64,000 bases of DNA from Comamonas thiooxydans (GCF_002157685.2 NZ_AP026738.1:1550001-1614000); one strand, 5' to 3'. Positions 16,689-25,780 are shown, counted from the first letter of the stretch. Numbers and translations: made by a program. The notes: generated from the letters alone by a model not told the origin.

Positions 16689-17666
16689 TCAAGCCCTGGC
16701 TTGCCAGAGCTTGGGCAGGCCGGGGTCGGTGGCGGCAATCGCCTTTTTGAGCAGATTGCGCAGCGTGGCTGCTTCCATCTCGCCAAGGCTCGCTATCAAA
16801 TCGGTTTCCACGGCTTTGGCTGCGGCCAGCACATGCAAGATCGCTTCGTTGCCCAGGGGGGTGAGCTGCAGCGACTCGGCGCGCTCGCGACTTTCCTCCA
16901 CCCAGCCCTTGCTGATCAGCGACTGCAGGGCCACGGCTCCGATGTCGGTGCCGGTGTAGGCCATGTGAGACGCAATTTCGGCAGGCGACTGGGGTTGCTG
17001 GATGCTGAGCAGCGAGAGCACGTAAAAATCGGCATCGGTCATGCCGTAAGCCGCCATGGGCTTGCGCAAGCCGCTCAGAAATTGAAAGTGCGCGCGGCCC
17101 ATCAAATATCCGATCAGGTTTTCCGAGTAGACGGTATTGGTGTCTGCGGCAGGTTCGCTGGCCACGGCGTTGGCCTTGCGTGAAGCCAGTGCGTAACCGC
17201 CGGTCACGTAGAGCAGGGGAGGGTGTGGGTTGGCGTCGTAGTCGGTCACCTCGCCCACAAAGATGATGTGGTCGCCGCCGTCGTACTGAAATGCCGTCTT
17301 GCATCTGAAGCGCGCGCTGCAGTCCTGCAGCAGCGGGGCATGGGCTGCCTCGGAGTCCAGTGGCAGGCCGGAGAACTTGTCTTCGCCAGCACGGGCAAAG
17401 CGGTTCGACAGGGCTTCTTGCTCGTTGGAGAGGATGTGCACATTCCAGGTGTCGGCTCTCTGGAACACAGGCAGGCTGCGGGCGTTCTTGGCCAGGCTCC
17501 ACAAAACCATGGGGGGCTCCAGCGAAACCGAGTTGAAGCTGTTGGCAGTGATTCCTACAGGCTCGCCATTCTCGGCGCGAGTGGTGACGATGGTGACCCC
17601 GGTGCCAAACATGCCCAGGGCGCGGCGAAAGTCTTTGGGGTCGAAGGTTGCAGCAGTGCTTTGCAT
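16689..17666 (-). CDS. tesA1: 3-HSA hydroxylase reductase component TesA1, with C-terminal MarR-like domain
   Basis: A 325-residue protein. Residues about 8-165 form a flavin reductase domain (FRRALGMFGTGVTIVTT, GITANSFNSVSLEPPMVLWSL). Residues about 185-325 resemble a MarR-type winged helix (MTDADFYVLSLLSIQQPQSPAEIASHM... GWVEESRERAESLQLTPLGNE). It supplies reduced flavin to TesA2. The ATG at 17666 is preferred, with AGGAG 12 bases ahead; an in-frame TTG eight codons earlier has no such site. A similar C-terminal MarR-like domain is known in the p-hydroxyphenylacetate hydroxylase reductase of Acinetobacter, where it makes reduction substrate-dependent. It is the first gene of the leftward arm, divergent from tesA2. 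Confidence 0.9.
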   Translation of the reverse strand: MQSTAATFDPKDFRRALGMFGTGVTIVTTRAENGEPVGITANSFNSVSLEPPMVLWSLAKNARSLPVFQRADTWNVHILSNEQEALSNRFARAGEDKFSGLPLDSEAAHAPLLQDCSARFRCKTAFQYDGGDHIIFVGEVTDYDANPHPPLLYVTGGYALASRKANAVASEPAADTNTVYSENLIGYLMGRAHFQFLSGLRKPMAAYGMTDADFYVLSLLSIQQPQSPAEIASHMAYTGTDIGAVALQSLISKGWVEESRERAESLQLTPLGNEAILHVLAAAKAVETDLIASLGEMEAATLRNLLKKAIAATDPGLPKLWQARA

Positions 17667-17821
17667 GGGGTGAATGTCTCCTTGGTGCAAGAGTGCTGCG
17701 AGCAGGGCTTTTATGAATCCTTCACATGGACTAGCAGTGCAAAACAGGGCTTGGTGTTTGTCCTAGGTTCAGTGTTTTTGCTGTGCGGGATCAGGCTTTG
17801 GAGAGGTCCGGAAACGCCTGC

Positions 17822-17849
17822 TTCATCGTTAGTCTGATCGGACGATGAA
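17822..17849. promoter_or_regulatory. Inverted repeat in the tesA1/tesA2 divergent promoter region
   Basis: TTCATCGT at 17822-17829 and its exact complement ACGATGAA at 17842-17849 flank a 12-base spacer, lying 96 bases before tesA2 and 155 before tesA1. The right arm contains the GGACGATG core seen in other intergenic regions of this part of the window. It is a good candidate operator for a steroid-responsive activator such as TesR, which is not encoded here. This is inference from position and symmetry. Confidence 0.5.
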
Positions 17850-17945
17850 CGGAAAATTGCATGGTGAGAGCATTTCTGTCATAGGCGAAAAGGCCTTGCC
17901 CACCACACCACAAGCCGTCCGGTGGAGCGGCAACTGGAGACCTGA

Positions 17946-19142
17946 ATGAACACAATGACAGATAACTACCTCACCCCTGATGCGCTGGCCGTGATCGAGC
18001 GTGCCAAGGCCCTGGCGCCCAAGCTGGCGGCCCGCGCCCAGCAGGCGGATCGCGAAGGAAAGATCAGCGACGAAACCGTTCAGGAGATGGCCGAGGCAGG
18101 TCTGTTCCGTGTGCTGCAGCCCAAGCGCTGGGGCGGCTATGAAATGGATCCCCGTGTGTTCTACAGCGTGCAGATGGAGCTGGCCAAGGGTTGCATGTCC
18201 ACCGCCTGGATCTATGGCGTGGTCGGTGTTCATCCCTGGCAGCTGGCGCTGTTTCCCGCCCAGGCGCAGGAAGATGTCTGGGGCAAGGATACGGGCGTGC
18301 GCATTGCCTCGACCTATATGCCCACCGGCAAGGCTGAGCCCGTGGAAGGCGGCTTCAGGTTCAACGGCCGCTGGAGCTTTTCTACCGGCTCCAAGCATTG
18401 CGACTGGCTGTTTCTCGGCGGCCTGCTGCCCAAGCGTGATGGCACGCCTGGCCTGGAGCATGTGACCTTTCTGCTGCCAAAGTCCGACTACCGAATCGAG
18501 GACAACTGGGATGTGCTGGGCCTGCGCGGCACAGGCAGTCATGACATCGTGGTGGAAAACGCGTTTGTCCCGGCACATCGCATCCAGTACACCAACGACC
18601 ACAGCGATGTGGGCTGCCCCGGTCGCACGGAGAACACCAGCTGGCTGTTCCGTATCCCCTTTACCCATGTGTTCCAGCGTGCGGTGTCCACCGCCTGCCT
18701 GGGCGCGCTGGAAAGCGCCATCGCATCCTTTACCGAGCGCGCGACGGCGCACGTTGGAAAGCATGGCAACCGGATGGCCGAGGACGTGAACGCCCAGACG
18801 GCCGTGACCGAAGCCACGATTGCACTGGACCAGCTCAAGATGGTTCTGTTCCGTAATTACGCACGCATTGTGGATGCGGCCAAGACTGGTATTCAGCTGA
18901 CGCTGGAAGAACGTCTGCTGCAGCGTGCTCAGGCGTCATACGTTCCCAAGCTGACGGGCTTTCATGCCAATGAGCTGATGCGTGCCTGCGCAGCCAGCGG
19001 TACTTTCAAGAACAATCCCATCGAGCGCATCTTCCGCGACATCCATCAGGGACGTACCCACATTGCGAACAACACGGATGCCTATGTGCGCGCCTATGGC
19101 TCGCATGTGCTGGGCATTCCCAACCAGGAACCCTTTGTCTGA
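17946..19142 (+). CDS. tesA2: 3-HSA hydroxylase oxygenase component TesA2
   Basis: A 398-residue flavin-dependent monooxygenase with the acyl-CoA dehydrogenase fold (HsaA/HpaB-C2 type). It hydroxylates 3-hydroxy-9,10-secoandrosta-1,3,5(10)-triene-9,17-dione at C4, making the catechol for TesB. Typical stretches are RAQQADREGKISDETVQEMAEAGLFRVLQP, GRWSFSTGSKHCDW and LRGTGSHDIVVENAFVP, and the C-terminal RIFRDIHQGRTHIANN. It is the first gene of the rightward arm and receives reduced flavin from TesA1, encoded divergently. Length and motifs match the family. Confidence 0.93.
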   Translation: MNTMTDNYLTPDALAVIERAKALAPKLAARAQQADREGKISDETVQEMAEAGLFRVLQPKRWGGYEMDPRVFYSVQMELAKGCMSTAWIYGVVGVHPWQLALFPAQAQEDVWGKDTGVRIASTYMPTGKAEPVEGGFRFNGRWSFSTGSKHCDWLFLGGLLPKRDGTPGLEHVTFLLPKSDYRIEDNWDVLGLRGTGSHDIVVENAFVPAHRIQYTNDHSDVGCPGRTENTSWLFRIPFTHVFQRAVSTACLGALESAIASFTERATAHVGKHGNRMAEDVNAQTAVTEATIALDQLKMVLFRNYARIVDAAKTGIQLTLEERLLQRAQASYVPKLTGFHANELMRACAASGTFKNNPIERIFRDIHQGRTHIANNTDAYVRAYGSHVLGIPNQEPFV

Positions 19143-19246
19143 TTGAATTCAGGCCAAGCTGGGGCAGCACTCTCACAACGTGGGCTGCCGCCAGCGTGTA
19201 TTTGCGACAGTCCATCCATAAAACAAAAGATTGACGGAGACAAGGT

Positions 19247-20977
19247 ATGGCAGAACAAGAATATGACCTGATCGTCGTGGGGTCGGGGGCAGGTGCCATG
19301 TTGGGCGCCATTCGCGCGCAGGAGCAGGGCCTCAAGACTCTGGTGGTGGAGAAGACCGAGCTGTTCGGCGGCACGTCGGCCCTGTCGGGGGGCGGCATCT
19401 GGATTCCGCTCAATTACGATCAGAAGACCGCTGGCATCAAGGACGATCTGGAAACCGCATTTGGCTATATGAAGCGCTGTGTGCGCGGCATGGCGACGGA
19501 CGACCGCGTGCTGGCCTATGTGGAAACCGCCAGCAAGATGGCCGAGTATCTGCGCCAGATCGGCATTCCTTATCGCGCCATGGCCAAGTATGCGGATTAC
19601 TACCCCCATATCGAAGGCTCCAGGCCCGGCGGCCGCACCATGGATCCGGTTGACTTCAATGCCGCCAGGCTGGGCCTGGCAGCGCTGGAAACCATGCGCC
19701 CCGGCCCTCCCGGCAATCAGTTGTTCGGCCGCATGAGCATCAGTGCCTTCGAGGCGCATTCCATGCTCTCGCGCGAGCTCAAGTCGCGCTTCACCATCCT
19801 GGGCATCATGCTCAAGTATTTTCTGGACTACCCATGGCGCAACAAGACCAGGCGTGATCGTCGCATGACGGGGGGCCAGGCGCTGGTGGCAGGTCTGCTG
19901 ACTGCCGCCAACAAGGTCGGTGTCGAGATGTGGCACAACTCTCCGCTCAAGGAGCTGGTGCAGGATGCATCGGGCCGTGTGACGGGTGTCATCGTTGAAA
20001 GGAATGGTCAGCGCCAGCAGATCAACGCCAGGCGTGGCGTGTTGTTGGGTGCTGGTGGCTTTGAGCGCAATCAGGAGATGCGCGACCAGTATCTGAACAA
20101 GCCCTCCAAGGCAGAGTGGACGGCCACCCCAGTGGGAGGCAATACAGGTGATGCTCACCGGGCCGGTCAGGCCGTGGGCGCGCAACTGGCGCTGATGGAC
20201 TGGTCCTGGGGCGTACCCACCATGGATGTTCCCAAGGAGCCGGCCTTTCGCGGCATCTTCGTGGAGCGCTCGCTGCCGGGGTGCATGGTGGTCAACAGCA
20301 GGGGGCAGCGCTTCCTCAACGAGTCCGGCCCTTATCCGGAATTCCAGCAGGCCATGCTGGCCGAACATGCCAAGGGCAATGGTGGCGTGCCTGCATGGAT
20401 TGTGTTCGACGCCAGCTTCCGCGCGCAAAACCCCATGGGGCCGCTGATGCCTGGCTCGGCCGTGCCGGACAGCAAGGTGCGCAAGAGCTGGCTGAACAAT
20501 GTCTATTGGAAGGGGGAGACGCTGGAGGATCTGGCACGCCAGATCGGCGTGGACGCTACCGGGCTGCAGGACAGTGCGCGCCGCATGACCGAATACGCCA
20601 GAGCTGGCAAGGACCTGGACTTTGACCGGGGCGGCAATGTGTTTGACCGCTACTACGGCGATCCGCGTCTCAAAAATCCCAACCTCGGCCCCATCGAGAA
20701 AGGTCCGTTCTACGCCATGCGCCTGTGGCCCGGCGAGATCGGCACCAAGGGGGGGCTGCTCACGGATAGAGAGGGGCGTGTGCTCGACACGCAAGGCAGG
20801 ATCATCGAGGGGCTGTACTGCGTGGGCAACAACTCCGCCTCCGTCATGGGGCCGGCCTACGCCGGCGCTGGCTCCACCCTGGGGCCGGCCATGACATTTG
20901 CCTTTCGCGCCGTGGCCGACATGCTAGGCAAACCCTTGCCCATCGAGAACCCGCATCTGCTGGGCAAGACGGTTTGA
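19247..20977 (+). CDS. tesH: 3-ketosteroid delta1-dehydrogenase TesH
   Basis: A 576-residue FAD enzyme that introduces the C1-C2 double bond into 3-ketosteroids, leading with 9alpha-hydroxylation to B-ring opening. The FAD-binding motif VVGSGAGAMLGA lies at residues 10-21, with LFGGTSALSGGGIWIP following. The C-terminal GPFYAMRLWPGEIGTKGG carries the Tyr and Gly used for substrate binding in characterised KstD enzymes. GNNSASVMGPAYAGAGSTLGPAMTFAF is also typical. A 104-base gap separates it from tesA2, and tesI follows after 15 bases. The assignment to tesH rather than another KstD rests on the cluster order. Confidence 0.94.
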   Translation: MAEQEYDLIVVGSGAGAMLGAIRAQEQGLKTLVVEKTELFGGTSALSGGGIWIPLNYDQKTAGIKDDLETAFGYMKRCVRGMATDDRVLAYVETASKMAEYLRQIGIPYRAMAKYADYYPHIEGSRPGGRTMDPVDFNAARLGLAALETMRPGPPGNQLFGRMSISAFEAHSMLSRELKSRFTILGIMLKYFLDYPWRNKTRRDRRMTGGQALVAGLLTAANKVGVEMWHNSPLKELVQDASGRVTGVIVERNGQRQQINARRGVLLGAGGFERNQEMRDQYLNKPSKAEWTATPVGGNTGDAHRAGQAVGAQLALMDWSWGVPTMDVPKEPAFRGIFVERSLPGCMVVNSRGQRFLNESGPYPEFQQAMLAEHAKGNGGVPAWIVFDASFRAQNPMGPLMPGSAVPDSKVRKSWLNNVYWKGETLEDLARQIGVDATGLQDSARRMTEYARAGKDLDFDRGGNVFDRYYGDPRLKNPNLGPIEKGPFYAMRLWPGEIGTKGGLLTDREGRVLDTQGRIIEGLYCVGNNSASVMGPAYAGAGSTLGPAMTFAFRAVADMLGKPLPIENPHLLGKTV

Positions 20978-20992
20978 TCAGGAGGCGCGGAA

Positions 20993-22729
20993 ATGTCCAA
21001 TTTCAAAAAGCATGTCAGCACCATCAATCCTGTGGGAGCCGTCTTGGATGTGGGGGCGGCCGATGAGGTCCAATGGTCCGATGCAAGCGATGTGGTTGTG
21101 GTCGGCTGGGGAGGCGCGGGTGCCAGTGCAGCGATTGAGGCGCGCGAGCAGGGGGCCGAAGTTCTGGTGATAGACCGCTTCAGCGGCGGTGGCGCCAGTG
21201 TGCTGTCGGGCGGTGTGGTCTATGCCGGTGGTGGTACCCGGTACCAGAAGGAAGCAGGTTTCGAGGATTCGCCCGAAGCCATGACTGCCTACCTCAAGCA
21301 TGAGGTCAATGGTGTGGTCAGTGACGAGACTCTGGCTCGCTTTAGCCGCGACAGCGTGGCCAACCTGAACTGGCTGGAAAAGCAGGGCGCCACATTTGCA
21401 TCCACCATGCCGACGTACAAGACCTCCTATCCGGCCGACGGCATGTACCTGTACTACTCGGGCAACGAGGTGGTGCCGGCCTACGGCAACCCGCAACTGG
21501 TCAAGAAGCCTGCACCGCGCGGTCATCGCGTGGTGGCCAAGGGGCAGTCGGGAGCGACGTTCTTTGCCGCGCTGCAAAAGTCCACATTGGCGCACGGAGC
21601 CCGCACATTGACGCAGGCCCGCGTCCAGCGCCTGGTGCGCGAGAAGGACAGTGGCCGTGTATTGGGCGTGGAGGTGATGGTGTTGCCGGAAGGAGATCCA
21701 CGTACCGAACGCCACAAGAAGCTCGATGAGCTGGTGGCCAAGTGGCGTTTGTATCAGGCACCACGTGCCCAGGCGGGTCGTCGTGAAGCTGCGCAGATCG
21801 AAAGCGAGATCGGCGAGAAGCGCTACATCCGTGCTCGCAAAGGTGTGGTGCTATCCACTGGTGGCTATATCTTCAATTCGGAGTTGCTGGAACGGCATGC
21901 ACCGGCTTACAAGCCCGGCTGGCTGACCGGTGCTGCGGGCTGCGATGGCTCTGGACTGCGACTGGGGCAATCCGTGGGAGGGATCGCTCAGGATCTGAAC
22001 AATATATCGGCCTGGCGCTTCATCACGCCGCCCTCGGTCTGGCCCAAGGGTCTGGTGGTCAACACCAAAGGCGAGCGCTTCTGCAATGAACAGGTCTACG
22101 GTGCCAAGCTAGGCTACGAGCTGATGGAAAAGCAGGGCGGCAAGGCCTGGCTCATCATCGACAGCAACCTGCGTCGTCAAGCCACTTGGCAATGCCTGTT
22201 CGGCGGGCTCTGGGCCTTCCAGTCCATGCCTGCATTGGCCCTGATGTACAAGGTCGCCGTCAAGGGCAAGTCGATCGCCGATCTGGCAGGCAAGCTCCAT
22301 ATGGACGCTGCCGTTTTGCAGCGCCAGTTTGACAGCGCCAATGCCGCTGCACGCGGTGAGGTGGAAGACCCGCTGGGTAAATCCAAAGACATGCGTCACG
22401 AGTTCAAGGGTGGTGCGTTGTTCGCCATTGATATCTCCATCAGCCAGAAGATGTTCCCGCTGGCCGTCCTGAGCCTGGGGGGCCTCAAGGTCAACGAGGA
22501 CAACGGTGCGGTGATTGATGGTGCCGGCTATGACATTCCCGGGTTGTATGCCGCGGGGCGCACCGCCATTGGTGTGGCGTCCTCGCGTTATGTGAGCGGC
22601 TTGTCCCTGGCCGACTGCGTGTTCTCGGGCCGCCGAGCGGGCAAGGCGGCTGCACTGGACGGGGGCGAGTCCCCTGCTACCCAGGCTGTGTGTCCGCAGG
22701 CAAGTGCTGTGGAGAGCGTCAGTTCCTGA
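20993..22729 (+). CDS. tesI: 3-ketosteroid delta4(5alpha)-dehydrogenase TesI
   Basis: A 578-residue flavoprotein that oxidises 5alpha-reduced 3-ketosteroids at C4-C5. It belongs to the FAD-binding family of TesH but is clearly distinct in sequence. The dinucleotide-binding motif VVVGWGGAGASAAIEA is at about residues 35-50, followed by SGGGASVLSGGVVYAGGG. Between about residues 240 and 285 there is a charged, helix-like insertion (HKKLDELVAKWRLYQ and following) that TesH lacks. The C-terminus GLYAAGRTAIGVASSRYVSGLSLADCVFSGRRAG is family-typical. Only 15 bases separate it from tesH. Confidence 0.92.
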   Translation: MSNFKKHVSTINPVGAVLDVGAADEVQWSDASDVVVVGWGGAGASAAIEAREQGAEVLVIDRFSGGGASVLSGGVVYAGGGTRYQKEAGFEDSPEAMTAYLKHEVNGVVSDETLARFSRDSVANLNWLEKQGATFASTMPTYKTSYPADGMYLYYSGNEVVPAYGNPQLVKKPAPRGHRVVAKGQSGATFFAALQKSTLAHGARTLTQARVQRLVREKDSGRVLGVEVMVLPEGDPRTERHKKLDELVAKWRLYQAPRAQAGRREAAQIESEIGEKRYIRARKGVVLSTGGYIFNSELLERHAPAYKPGWLTGAAGCDGSGLRLGQSVGGIAQDLNNISAWRFITPPSVWPKGLVVNTKGERFCNEQVYGAKLGYELMEKQGGKAWLIIDSNLRRQATWQCLFGGLWAFQSMPALALMYKVAVKGKSIADLAGKLHMDAAVLQRQFDSANAAARGEVEDPLGKSKDMRHEFKGGALFAIDISISQKMFPLAVLSLGGLKVNEDNGAVIDGAGYDIPGLYAAGRTAIGVASSRYVSGLSLADCVFSGRRAGKAAALDGGESPATQAVCPQASAVESVSS

Positions 22730-22812
22730 CCCCGTGGATTGGGGACGATCTTGTGCCGGGGCGCCAGTGCAAGGTTGCACAAAAAGAGTGAGTGAGTAAG
22801 GGGTAAGAAGAA

Positions 22813-23880
22813 ATGAGCAGTGAAGCCACAACAACCGCATCGCGGTATCACCCGCTGCGCGTGCGCGCGGTGATTGACGAGACGCACGATACCAAGTCAA
22901 TTGTGTTCGAGGTGCCAGAGGCTCTGGCTGAGCAATTCAGCTATCGTCCCGGCCAGTTTCTGACTCTGCGACTGCCTATCGAGGGCCGTTATGTGCCTCG
23001 CTGCTACTCCATGTCCAGTGCCCCGATGCTCGACGATGCCTTGCGGGTGACTGTCAAGCGCGTCGACAAGGGACGAGGTTCCAACTGGGTTTGCGACAGG
23101 GTTCAGGTGGGTGACTCCATCGAGCTGATGCCGCCCTCGGGCCTGTTCTCGCCCCGGAATCTGTCTCAGAACTTTTTGCTGCTGGCCGGTGGCAGCGGAA
23201 TCACACCGGTGTTCTCCATCTTGCGCACCGTACTCAAGCAGCATCAGGGCAATGTGGTGCTGTTCTATGCCAACCGCGATGAGCGTTCGGTCATCTTCAA
23301 GAAGGACCTGCAGCAGCTGGCGGCCGAGTATCCAGATCGCCTGCAGGTCATTCACTGGTTGGACTCTGTGCAAGGCGCACCTTCGCAGAAGCAACTCGCA
23401 GCCTGGGCCACACCCTGGGTGGCCGAGGCAGGCCAGGCCTTTATCTGCGGGCCGGGTCCCTTCATGGATGCCGCACAGACCGCGATGATCGAGGCCGGCA
23501 TGCCTGCCGAGCAGGTACATGTGGAGCGCTTTGTCTCTCTGCCTGACGAGGAGACTCTGCAGCTGATGCAGGAGGCAACTGCTCCCGTGGAGGCCGCTGT
23601 CGACCAGGCCCTGGTGCAACTGCGCCTGGACGGCGAGGAATACGAATTCAACTGCAGTGGCACGGAGACCATTCTGGAGGCCGGACTGCGCGCCGGCATC
23701 AATGTGCCTTTCTCCTGCCAGGCCGGCATGTGCGCATCCTGCATGTGCCAGGTGCAGGATGGCAGCGTACATCTGCGACACAACGAAGTGCTGGATGCCA
23801 AGGATCTGTCCAAGAAGTGGACGCTGGCCTGTCAATCCGTGCCCACCAGCGAAAAGCTGCGCGTCAAATTTCCGGAGTAA
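22813..23880 (+). CDS. kshB: Ferredoxin-type reductase, probable 9alpha-hydroxylase reductase (ORF17/KshB-like)
   Basis: A 355-residue class IA reductase. The FAD domain has RCYSMSS (about 60-66), the NAD-binding domain LLAGGSGITPVFSIL, and the C-terminal plant-type [2Fe-2S] domain has Cys302, Cys307, Cys310 and Cys340. This order matches KshB/HmpA-type reductases that feed Rieske oxygenases. In C. testosteroni the gene at this position is ORF17, thought to serve the 9alpha-hydroxylase. The Rieske oxygenase partner (KshA) is not in the window. Its stop is 3 bases before the next gene, so the two are coupled. The symbol kshB is by analogy. Confidence 0.85.
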   Translation: MSSEATTTASRYHPLRVRAVIDETHDTKSIVFEVPEALAEQFSYRPGQFLTLRLPIEGRYVPRCYSMSSAPMLDDALRVTVKRVDKGRGSNWVCDRVQVGDSIELMPPSGLFSPRNLSQNFLLLAGGSGITPVFSILRTVLKQHQGNVVLFYANRDERSVIFKKDLQQLAAEYPDRLQVIHWLDSVQGAPSQKQLAAWATPWVAEAGQAFICGPGPFMDAAQTAMIEAGMPAEQVHVERFVSLPDEETLQLMQEATAPVEAAVDQALVQLRLDGEEYEFNCSGTETILEAGLRAGINVPFSCQAGMCASCMCQVQDGSVHLRHNEVLDAKDLSKKWTLACQSVPTSEKLRVKFPE

Positions 23881-23883
23881 CTT

Positions 23884-25506
23884 ATGTCGAAACCCAACCA
23901 GAACGCGATGCCCGAGTCTTCGCTGACCTTGCCTGGCATGCTGGCTGACGTGGTCAGCCGCTTTGCCGGTCGCGCGGCGATTGTCGAAAACGGCAAGTCC
24001 ATCAGCTATGCCCAGCTGCAGCAGCTGAGCCGCCTGGCCGCACGTGCCTTGATGAGTCTGGGTGTGCAGGCTGGCGACCGTGTGGCTCTGTGGGCACCGA
24101 ATCTCAGCGAGTGGATCGTTGCCGCCTGCGGCGTCCATGCTGCGGGCGGCGTGCTGGTGCCCTTGAATACCCGCATGAAGGGCGCCGAGGCTGCCGACAT
24201 TCTCGAGCGCAGCCGTGCCAGGGTGCTGGTGTGCGTGGGCGACTTCCTGAACAACTACTATCCGGATCTGCTGAACGGCCTGCGTCCTGCCACGCTGGAG
24301 CAGGTGGTGGTGCTCGGTGACAAGGTGCTGCCCAGCGCAGATATGAACTGGGCGCAGTTCATGGCCAGGGCCGATGGCACGACGGCCGAAGCCCAGCAGC
24401 AGCGTGAAGCCCGGATCAAACCTGACGATACGGCCGATCTGATGTTCACCTCCGGCACCACAGGTCGTCCCAAGGGAGTGATGTGCGCGCACCGTCCGAC
24501 GATCCTGGCTTTCAAGGCATGGTCGGATGTGGTGGGTTTGACCGAAGGCAGCCGATACCTGATCGTCAATCCGTTCTTTCACACCTTTGGCTACAAGGCC
24601 GGCTGGGTGGCAGCCTTGCTGCAGGGCTCTACCGTCTATCCCGAGCAGATATTTGATGCGCAAGCCATCTTGCATCGCATCGAGAGCGACCGTATCAGCT
24701 TCCTGCCAGGGCCGCCCACTCTGTTTCTGTCCATGCTGGCGCATCCGGGCCTCAAGAATTTCGATCTGAGTTCGCTGAAGTCCTCCGTGACCGGTGCTTC
24801 CACAGTACCTCCCATTCTCATCAAGCGCATGCGCGAGGAGCTGGGCATCATGAATGTCACCACGGCCTACGGCCTGACAGAGTGCGGTGGTTGTGCCACG
24901 CTCTGCGAGCCCTCCGACAATGTGGAAACCGTGGCCAATACCTGTGGCAAGGCCCTGCCAGGGACCGAGGTGCGCTGTGTGGACGAGCAAGGACGGCCTG
25001 TTGGCCCAGGCGAAGCGGGGGAGGTGCTGCTGCGCGGCTATCACATCATGCAGGGCTACTTCGAGGATGAGAAGGCCACGGAAGAAACCATTGATGCAGA
25101 TGGCTGGTTGCATACAGGCGATGTGGGCGTGCTTGACGAGCGCGGCTATCTGCGTATTACCGACCGCCTCAAGGATATGTTCATCGTGGGCGGCTTCAAC
25201 TGCTACCCTGCAGAAATCGAGCGCATGCTCTCCAACCACCCCGAGGTGGCGCAGGTTGCCGTGGTCGGGGTGGCCGACGAGCGCATGGGCGAGGTAGGCT
25301 GTGCCTGCGTGGTGACACGCAACGGCGTGACACTGGACCAGGAGGCCTTCATCGCCTGGTGCCGCGCCAATATGGCCAACTACAAGGTTCCGCGCTTTGT
25401 CTTGCAGCTCGATGGCCTGCCCGTCAACGCATCCAACAAGGTGCAAAAACGCGATCTGCTGCAGATCGTCAAGGACAGGCTTGCGTCTGTACCTCAGCCT
25501 GCCTGA
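23884..25506 (+). CDS. scdA: AMP-dependent acyl-CoA ligase ScdA (ORF18)
   Basis: A 540-residue ANL-superfamily enzyme. Motif A3 reads [14 protein letters not shown] (about residues 188-201), A5 [10 protein letters not shown], and A8 [18 protein letters not shown]; the C-terminal catalytic Lys is in [10 protein letters not shown]. It resembles FadD3-type ligases. In C. testosteroni the gene at this position is ORF18, whose disruption causes accumulation of 9,17-dioxo-hexanorandrostan-5-oic acid. It therefore activates the C/D-ring acid released by TesD for beta-oxidation. It is the last gene of the rightward arm; tRNA genes follow. Confidence 0.9.
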   Translation: MSKPNQNAMPESSLTLPGMLADVVSRFAGRAAIVENGKSISYAQLQQLSRLAARALMSLGVQAGDRVALWAPNLSEWIVAACGVHAAGGVLVPLNTRMKGAEAADILERSRARVLVCVGDFLNNYYPDLLNGLRPATLEQVVVLGDKVLPSADMNWAQFMARADGTTAEAQQQREARIKPDDTADLMFTSGTTGRPKGVMCAHRPTILAFKAWSDVVGLTEGSRYLIVNPFFHTFGYKAGWVAALLQGSTVYPEQIFDAQAILHRIESDRISFLPGPPTLFLSMLAHPGLKNFDLSSLKSSVTGASTVPPILIKRMREELGIMNVTTAYGLTECGGCATLCEPSDNVETVANTCGKALPGTEVRCVDEQGRPVGPGEAGEVLLRGYHIMQGYFEDEKATEETIDADGWLHTGDVGVLDERGYLRITDRLKDMFIVGGFNCYPAEIERMLSNHPEVAQVAVVGVADERMGEVGCACVVTRNGVTLDQEAFIAWCRANMANYKVPRFVLQLDGLPVNASNKVQKRDLLQIVKDRLASVPQPA

Positions 25507-25561
25507 ACAGGGCCATCTGAAAAAGCCACGCAGTTTTCGAGAACCGGCTCAAAATCGTGGC

Positions 25562-25567
25562 TATAAT
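25562..25567 (+). promoter_or_regulatory. Probable -10 element of the tRNA-Gly gene
   Basis: A perfect TATAAT lies 44 bases ahead of the tRNA. No good -35 hexamer at standard spacing was seen. Confidence 0.45.
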
Positions 25568-25605
25568 TCAAGTCTGCTCTGTAAGGCGAACAGCTTTACA
25601 GAAGT

Positions 25606-25681
25606 GCGGGAATAGCTCAGTTGGTAGAGCGATACCTTGCCAAGGTATAGGTCGACGGTTCGAACCCGTTTTCCCGCTCCA
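25606..25681 (+). tRNA. tRNA-Gly (GCC)
   Basis: 76 bases with full cloverleaf: acceptor GCGGGAA/TTCCCGC, D-arm GCTCAGTTGGTAGAGC, anticodon stem ATACC/GGTAT with loop TTGCCAA (anticodon GCC), T-arm with GGTTCGAACCC, and encoded CCA end. Confidence 0.97.
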
Positions 25682-25688
25682 GATTTTG

Positions 25689-25716
25689 AAAAGGGAAGCA
25701 AAAGCTTCCCTTTTTT
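25689..25716 (+). terminator. Terminator after tRNA-Gly
   Basis: GGGAAGC/GCTTCCC stem with AAAA loop, followed by six T. Confidence 0.85.
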
Positions 25717-25780
25717 ATTGCTTTGGTCGCATGGCTGATGCAATACTTCTCGCTGGCGCCCTGCGCCGGTTATGAAGTGG

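Noticed and set aside
17246..17443. Short frames overlapping tesA1 on either strand
   Set aside because: They are inside a gene with a continuous flavin reductase/MarR reading and have no ribosome-binding site or domain.
19094..20794. Long minus-strand open frame (566 codons)
   Set aside because: Antisense to tesH, which shows clear FAD and substrate motifs.
22897..25446. Very long open frame (849 codons) on the minus strand
   Set aside because: It is antisense to the ORF17 and scdA genes, whose domains and motifs are intact. Its translation is His/Gln/Gly-rich without any domain, typical of antisense frames in GC-rich DNA.
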